Shown here in pieces: positions 15,079 to 18,837 of a stretch of DNA of 18,837 nucleotides. The notes beneath the pieces are model-generated. The model saw only the letters and a list, made by a program, of their open reading frames with translations. It did no database searches and was not told the origin of the DNA. Position numbers and translations under genes: made by a program. Origin of the DNA: Rickettsiales bacterium. GTDB taxonomy: Bacteria; Pseudomonadota; Alphaproteobacteria; Rs-D84. The stretch covers positions 1-18,837 of the forward strand of contig JAIRLP010000007.1 of assembly GCA_031259365.1 (NCBI GenBank), read 5' to 3'. Position 1 is the first letter of the stretch. Each line of letters starts with the position of its first letter.

Positions 15079-15392
15079 CCAAGTGTAAAAATACACCACC
15101 CTCATCCTGCTTTTGAAAATTTATATTGTTTAAAGATTTATATCATTTTTTGTTTTCAGGTTACCTAGGTGCTCGCGAAGGTCGCGGTGACAATGATACG
15201 TTTGGCATTTGCCCAACCAAGCCTTTGCACACTTGTCATCCCGTGGCTTGACCACGGGACCCAGGTAATAAAGCATTAAACTGTGTTAAATGGGCCCCAG
15301 TGTCCAGCACCGGGGTGACAGATACGAAAAAATGATTTGATAATCGTAGGACCGGGGTTTATCAGATTGGCTTTGACCAAGTGTAAAAATAC
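15079..15392 (+). repeat. 16-base direct repeat CCAAGTGTAAAAATAC
   Basis: Identical copies lie at 15079-15094 and 15377-15392, flanking the palindromic element at 15234-15320. It suggests a local duplication in this spacer. Confidence 0.6.
15234..15320. repeat. Palindromic intergenic repeat, about 87 bases
   Basis: It starts TGTCATCCCG and ends CGGGGTGACA, imperfect inverted ends. It contains a perfect stem TCCCGTGG-CTTGA-CCACGGGA (15239-15259). The style matches dispersed palindromic repeats of alphaproteobacterial spacers. Confidence 0.65.
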
Positions 15393-15412
15393 GTCGTTCT
15401 CGCCATTTTTAT

Positions 15413-15440
15413 TTGCAATTAAATTTGTGTTTGTTATAAT
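15413..15440 (+). promoter_or_regulatory. Promoter of the tRNA-Val array
   Basis: TTGCAA (15413-15418), a 16-base spacer and TATAAT (15435-15440), twelve bases before the first tRNA-like unit. Confidence 0.6.
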
Positions 15441-15451
15441 CCGGGACGTTC

Positions 15452-15530
15452 GGGTGTGTGGTTCAGTTGGACAGCCGCGTTGCGATGACATCGTAGAAGT
15501 CGTTGGTTCGTCAAACCCCAATCCCAAACA
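15452..15530 (+). pseudogene. Degenerate tRNA-Val copy nearest the promoter
   Basis: It begins GGGTGTGTGGTTCAGTTGG, like the intact tRNA that follows, keeps the ATGACAT anticodon loop (GAC) and GTCGTTGGTTCG, but has lost the D stem, carries extra bases in the T arm, and its 3' side (ATCCCAAACA) no longer pairs with GGGTGTG. Confidence 0.75.
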
Positions 15531-15535
15531 CTTAC

Positions 15536-15612
15536 GGGTGTGTAGCTCAGTTGGCTAGAGCGTTACGTTGACATCGTAGAGGTCGTTGGTTCGAGCCCGA
15601 TCACACCCACCA
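15536..15612 (+). tRNA. tRNA-Val (anticodon GAC)
   Basis: A complete cloverleaf of 77 bases with encoded CCA. Acceptor GGGTGTG pairs with CACACCC, the D stem is GCTC/GAGC, and the anticodon stem TTACG/CGTAG encloses the loop TTGACAT. The T arm is GTTGG-TTCGAGC-CCGAT (with G-T pairs). It reads GUC and probably GUU valine codons. It is the second unit of a three-copy array, and the only intact one. Confidence 0.93.
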
Positions 15613-15624
15613 GATAAAAAAGTA

Positions 15625-15799
15625 TGCTCAATTGCCAGGAATGTACCTTATTTAGACCGTTACCTCGGCGCAGGTCGGGGTCCGGAACCAAGTTCTTGTC
15701 AATTTAATAGTACTGAGCACCGGTTCTTGTTTTGACAGTTATCAAATGTCATATTCAATGCCGATGTGACGAGAAAGATACATTCCTGGCAATTGAGCG
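15625..15799 (-). mobile_element. MITE copy 2 (175 bases), inverted relative to copy 1, with 8-base target duplication
   Basis: The ends GCTCAATTGCCAGGAATGTA (15626-15645) and TACATTCCTGGCAATTGAGC (15779-15798) are perfect 20-base inverted repeats. AAAAAGTA flanks both sides (15617-15624 and 15800-15807). The reverse complement matches copy 1 with about four substitutions outside a shortened central AT-rich hairpin. It lies between tRNA units two and three. No ORF is present, so it must be moved by a transposase encoded elsewhere. Confidence 0.92.
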
Positions 15800-15812
15800 A
15801 AAAAGTAAAAAT

Positions 15813-15886
15813 GGTGAATGGTGAGTAGAAACGTTACGTGCAACCTCGTAACCGTCTCGTTGGGCCAATCCCAATCACACCCACCA
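15813..15886 (+). pseudogene. Degenerate third tRNA-Val copy
   Basis: The 3' half is recognisable: CGTTACG, an altered eight-base anticodon loop (TGCAACCT), CGTAA, and CCAATCACACCCACCA with encoded CCA. The 5' acceptor and D arm are scrambled, so it should not fold as a functional tRNA. Confidence 0.7.
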
Positions 15887-15943
15887 CTTATTTAAACCCG
15901 CACGAGGAACAGAAAGCAGATGCGAATGCACAGTTAATTTTAA

Positions 15944-16106
15944 ACAGATAGAATAAAGGAATATTCTATTTATGTACGACAGAAAAATTAAACAAAGAAC
16001 AAGAATTTTTATGCAGTACGTATAAAATTACGTTCAAATAAAAATTTGCTGTTATTTGTTTCTTTTTACCAATTAAATATATAAAATATTCCTTTATACT
16101 ATCTGT
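15944..16106. repeat. 163-base inverted-repeat element upstream of metG
   Basis: The outer arms 15944-15965 and 16085-16106 match 21 of 22 (ACAGATAG-ATAAAGGAATATT). Inside, AAACAAA and ATTTTTAT face ATAAAAAT and TTTGTTT, and the apex is ACGTA-TAAAAT-TACGT (about 16018-16033). It folds end to end as one long imperfect hairpin with no ORF. It could be another MITE family or a structured leader. Confidence 0.7.
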
Positions 16107-16125
16107 CTATTCGACGGGATTCACT

Positions 16126-16151
16126 GGGCGCCCCCGTTGGCGTCTGTTTTT
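16126..16151 (+). terminator. Terminator-like hairpin 40 bases before metG
   Basis: GGGCGCC (16126-16132), loop CCCGTT, GGCGTCT (16139-16145, two G-T pairs), then GTTTTT. It could end the tRNA-array transcript or attenuate readthrough into metG. Confidence 0.7.
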
Positions 16152-16191
16152 ATAAAAAATAATTAAGATTAAAAACACAAGAGACAGTAAA

Positions 16192-18207
16192 ATGAAAAAC
16201 AAATACCTTATAACTTCTGCATTACCGTATGTTAATTACAACCTGCATATCGGTCATATGGTTGGATGTTTGTTACCATCTGATGTATATGCACGTTTTT
16301 GTCGCGCGATGAATCGTGATGTATTGTTCGTATGCGGTGCGGACGAACATGGTACAACCAGCGAAATCGGCGCAATGAAAGAAGGTATTCCTGTCGAACA
16401 ATACGTCGATAAATATCGTGCTGCACATATCGAAGCTGTGGATAATTTCAAATTGTCGTTTGATTTGTATGGCAGAACTCATACTCAATTACATGAAAAA
16501 TTAATTCAATCATTGTTCACACGTTTGGACGAAGCTGGCTTGATTGAAGAAAAGGTATCTGTTCAGCCTTATTCCATCAAAGATGAAATGTTCTTGGCCG
16601 ATCGTTTTGTTATAGGTACTTGTCCGAAATGTGGCTATGACAAGGCATACGGAAACGAATGTGGGAAATGTGCATCCACACTGGAACCAAGCGACCTGAT
16701 CAACCCACACAGTGCAATCACCGAAGATTCACCTGTGGAAATGCGCGAAACAAAACATCTGTATTTCCGTGCCAGCGCCACGCAGGACCGTTTGCAGGAA
16801 TGGATTGATTCTCGTGTTGGTTGGCCAAAGACCGCAATGACAATCGCGCACAAATGGCTGGATGAAGGTCTGCGTGACACACCAATTACACGTGATTTGA
16901 AATGGGGAATTCCTGTTAATAAACCAGGATATGAAAACAAGGTTTTTTATGTATGGTTTGACGCCCCTTGGGGATACGTTTCTATTTCCCAGGCCGCTGC
17001 AGAACATTGGGCAGACTGGTGGAAGAATGATGATTGTCATTATACGCAGTTTATGGGTAAGGACAACGTTGCATTCCATGCTGTATTTTTCCCATCCCAA
17101 GAATTGGCAATGAACGACAATTGGAAAACAGTTGATGTATTAAAGGCCTTTAATTTCTTGAATTTCGAAGGTGCAAAAATATCTAAATCAACCGGTAATG
17201 GAATCTTTTTGAATGATGCAATACATGACGCATCCAGTGATGCATGGCGTTATGCCTTGATAGCGTCGATCCCGGAAACTGACGATACTGATTTTACAAT
17301 TAAACGCTTTGCTGAAATTGTGAACAAAGATTTGAATGGCATGTTGGGTAACTTTGTATCACGTGTAACCAAATTAACTGAAAAGAATTTTGGAAACAAG
17401 GTCCCTGCAGTTATGAAAAACTTGCCAAACAGTGTTGATGTTGTAAAGGCAGAACTAAACAGCAAGCTTGCTGAGTTAACATCTGTGCTTGATAAATGCG
17501 AATTCAGAAAATCTATTGAAATTTTGCGCAGCATGTGGGCGTTTGGCAATGAATATTTAAGCGGTCTGGCACCATGGCAACTGATAAAAGATAATAATTC
17601 CGAACAGGCGGGTGCTGTTTTAACAGAATGTCTTCGTATGATTGATTTTTATGCACGGGTCTGTGAACCATTTATCCCTGATGCGGCCAGAAAAATAAAA
17701 AATATTTTTATCAAAAACAGATCTATTTATGACAAAGAATATTTTATATGGCCAAAGGAATTTACACATGAAATCAACCCAGGGGATGAATTCGCTGTGC
17801 CCGAAAATCTGTTCGAACGTATTGATGATGCGCGTGTAACTGAATTAACCGAAAAATATTCTAAAAAGCCTGCGGATACGCCAAAGATTATTGTGGCCAA
17901 GATCTTGGAAGTGGCATCGCATCCAACCAAGGAAGGTTTGTCTGTATTAAAGGTCGACGCGGCGGAAGAATCCCCATTGCAAATTGTATGTGGGGCGCCT
18001 AATGTACGTGCCGGATTCGTCGGGGTTTTGGCCAAGGTTGGCGCAATCCTGCCAGGGGCCAAGAAACCAATCACAAAACGCGCCGTACAGAATGTTGAAT
18101 CGTTTGGCATGATGCTAAGCGCAGCTGAACTTGGGATCGGATCGGACGCTGACAACATTGTCGAACTGGGCAGTGACATCGAAATCGGTTCCGAATATAA
18201 ATTCTAA
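16192..18207 (+). CDS. metG: Methionyl-tRNA synthetase with C-terminal tRNA-binding domain
   Basis: This 671-residue class I synthetase charges initiator and elongator tRNA-Met. The nucleotide-binding HIGH motif is at 19-22 and the KMSKS-type loop is KISKS at 329-333. A four-cysteine zinc knuckle lies at C144, C147, C157 and C160 in the connective insertion. The anticodon-binding helical domain follows. From about residue 564 to the end is an EMAPII/OB-fold tRNA-binding domain (IIVAKILEVASHPTKEGL to the C-terminus), which many bacterial MetG proteins use for dimerisation. Length is typical of the long MetG form. The upstream sequence AGAGACAG is a weak ribosome binding site. Leader structures upstream do not resemble a T-box. 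Confidence 0.97.
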   Translation: MKNKYLITSALPYVNYNLHIGHMVGCLLPSDVYARFCRAMNRDVLFVCGADEHGTTSEIGAMKEGIPVEQYVDKYRAAHIEAVDNFKLSFDLYGRTHTQLHEKLIQSLFTRLDEAGLIEEKVSVQPYSIKDEMFLADRFVIGTCPKCGYDKAYGNECGKCASTLEPSDLINPHSAITEDSPVEMRETKHLYFRASATQDRLQEWIDSRVGWPKTAMTIAHKWLDEGLRDTPITRDLKWGIPVNKPGYENKVFYVWFDAPWGYVSISQAAAEHWADWWKNDDCHYTQFMGKDNVAFHAVFFPSQELAMNDNWKTVDVLKAFNFLNFEGAKISKSTGNGIFLNDAIHDASSDAWRYALIASIPETDDTDFTIKRFAEIVNKDLNGMLGNFVSRVTKLTEKNFGNKVPAVMKNLPNSVDVVKAELNSKLAELTSVLDKCEFRKSIEILRSMWAFGNEYLSGLAPWQLIKDNNSEQAGAVLTECLRMIDFYARVCEPFIPDAARKIKNIFIKNRSIYDKEYFIWPKEFTHEINPGDEFAVPENLFERIDDARVTELTEKYSKKPADTPKIIVAKILEVASHPTKEGLSVLKVDAAEESPLQIVCGAPNVRAGFVGVLAKVGAILPGAKKPITKRAVQNVESFGMMLSAAELGIGSDADNIVELGSDIEIGSEYKF

Positions 18208-18225
18208 AAAACTTTGATAAATAAA

Positions 18226-18260
18226 GGTCGCCTTGGGGTGGAAATTTCATTCCGGCGACC
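18226..18260. other. Hairpin between metG and the next gene
   Basis: GGTCGCC (18226-18232) pairs with GGCGACC (18254-18260), with an inner stem near GGGGTGGAAA/TTTCATTCC. No T-run follows on the plus strand, so it is a repeat or RNA structure rather than a clear terminator. Confidence 0.55.
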
Positions 18261-18303
18261 CATATTCCTTGGGTGAAGATAACATGCATAAAAGAATATA
18301 AAA

Positions 18304-18597
18304 ATGACCCGACAGAAAATTATATATATTAGCAAAGACAGCGGTGAAACATACAGACAGAACAGCTTTTTACCGGTTGCTTTTGCGTGCAATAACTGTA
18401 TCAACCAATCAAAATGTGAAATAGAATATGATTGCTATTTTGGGAAATACATATTTGATAACACCCGGGCGCTGATTATGAATATGAACCACAGTGGTGT
18501 ATCTGTATTTATTTCGTTGGATTCGGGTGAAAGCGTCGCCAGCATCCAAAAAGTAATTGAACAAGCCAAACAAAAGTTCAAAATAAAAGGCAAATAA
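18304..18597 (+). CDS. Small uncharacterised four-cysteine protein, coupled to queH
   Basis: This 97-residue soluble protein has cysteines at 29, 32, 38 and 44 (CNNCINQSKCEIEYDC), spaced C-x2-C-x5-C-x5-C, which suggests a zinc or iron-sulfur site. The C-terminal helix is lysine-rich. I do not recognise the family. Its TAA overlaps the queH ATG (TAATG), so the two genes are translationally coupled. The ribosome binding site is weak (AAAAGAATAT). Confidence 0.75.
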   Translation: MTRQKIIYISKDSGETYRQNSFLPVAFACNNCINQSKCEIEYDCYFGKYIFDNTRALIMNMNHSGVSVFISLDSGESVASIQKVIEQAKQKFKIKGK

Positions 18598-18837
18598 TGT
18601 CTGATACACGTTTAGTTTTAGTTTCTTGCTGCGCGCCATGTTCTTGTGGCGCGATCAAGCAATTGGCTGGCGGTGACATTCCTGGCATTTCTGATTTTAT
18701 CGTTCTGTTCTATAATCCAAACATCTATCCAGATACGGAATATCAAAAACGCTTGACGGAACAAATAAAATACTGTGATGACATTGGTGTTAAATACGCC
18801 GTTGGCTTGTATGACCATGATGCATGGCTGTCTGATA
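18597..18837 (+). CDS. queH: Epoxyqueuosine reductase QueH (3' end beyond the window)
   Basis: The visible 80 residues begin MSDTRLVLVSCCAPCSCGAI, the CCAPCS motif of the DUF208/QueH family, followed by FIVLFYNPNIYPDTEYQKRL, the second conserved block. QueH reduces epoxyqueuosine to queuosine in tRNA and is a non-homologous replacement for QueG. The start is the ATG overlapping the preceding stop (TAATG). The remaining cysteine ligands lie outside the window. Confidence 0.92.
   Translation, partial: MSDTRLVLVSCCAPCSCGAIKQLAGGDIPGISDFIVLFYNPNIYPDTEYQKRLTEQIKYCDDIGVKYAVGLYDHDAWLSD

Noticed and set aside
14818..15168. 116-codon ORF after infC
   Set aside because: It runs through the hairpin cluster, lacks a ribosome binding site, and its sequence is better explained as structured RNA or repeat DNA.
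15337..15558. 73-codon ORF overlapping the tRNA array
   Set aside because: It reads through a promoter and a tRNA-like unit, so it is a chance frame.
16107..16191. T-box or other tRNA-sensing leader for metG
   Set aside because: No T-box sequence or specifier loop is seen; the terminator alone does not support a T-box, which is also rare outside Gram-positive bacteria.
1..18837. CRISPR array
   Set aside because: Repeats here are palindromes, MITEs and tRNA copies; no regularly spaced direct repeats with unique spacers were seen.

Overview
The window looks like a chromosomal segment of an AT-rich, probably host-associated alphaproteobacterium. The evidence is the rsmG-parA-parB cluster in the usual alphaproteobacterial order, an IF3 gene with its AUU start, Pal, GpsA and a split MacB-type exporter, together with long repeat-filled spacers and decaying genes. 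The lineage call is inference from gene order and protein style, not from a marker-gene search. All 15 intact protein genes whose 3' end is visible stop with TAA; the only in-frame TGA and TAG codons lie in two genes that look broken.

Layout. Positions 1-4249 (+) hold the end of an unknown gene and an exporter operon: MacA-like adaptor, terminator-like hairpin, LolD/MacB-type ATPase, an unrecognised 239-residue protein, a 38-codon ORF whose start copies the next gene, and a MacB-type permease. Convergent to it, 4549-6221 (-) is parA-parB. A decayed HExxH protein gene (6400-7351, +) sits between parA and rsmG (7392-7952, -), bracketed by two near-identical palindromes. Facing away from rsmG, 26 bases apart, is a large TPR protein (7979-9598), followed by gpsA (9654-10517).

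Positions 10518-11961 contain no convincing gene but do contain palindromes, a dispersed repeat and an operator-like promoter. Next come an HD-domain gene with an in-frame TAG (11962-12600), a MITE, pal (-), a family-4-like uracil-DNA glycosylase (+) and infC (+). Positions 14727-16191 are a second gene-poor stretch: a hairpin-dense candidate RNA, palindromic repeats, a tRNA-Val array with one intact and two degenerate copies, an inverted copy of the same MITE inserted inside the array, and a 163-base inverted-repeat element. metG, a small four-cysteine protein and the start of queH finish the window.

Working together: the MacA/ATPase/permease set should form an envelope exporter. ParA/ParB segregate the origin region and RsmG modifies 16S rRNA. 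IF3, MetG, tRNA-Val and QueH (queuosine synthesis) serve translation. The most notable material is non-genic: a non-autonomous transposon family with 8-base target duplications, a palindrome family near parAB, and a hairpin cluster with mutually exclusive pairings.
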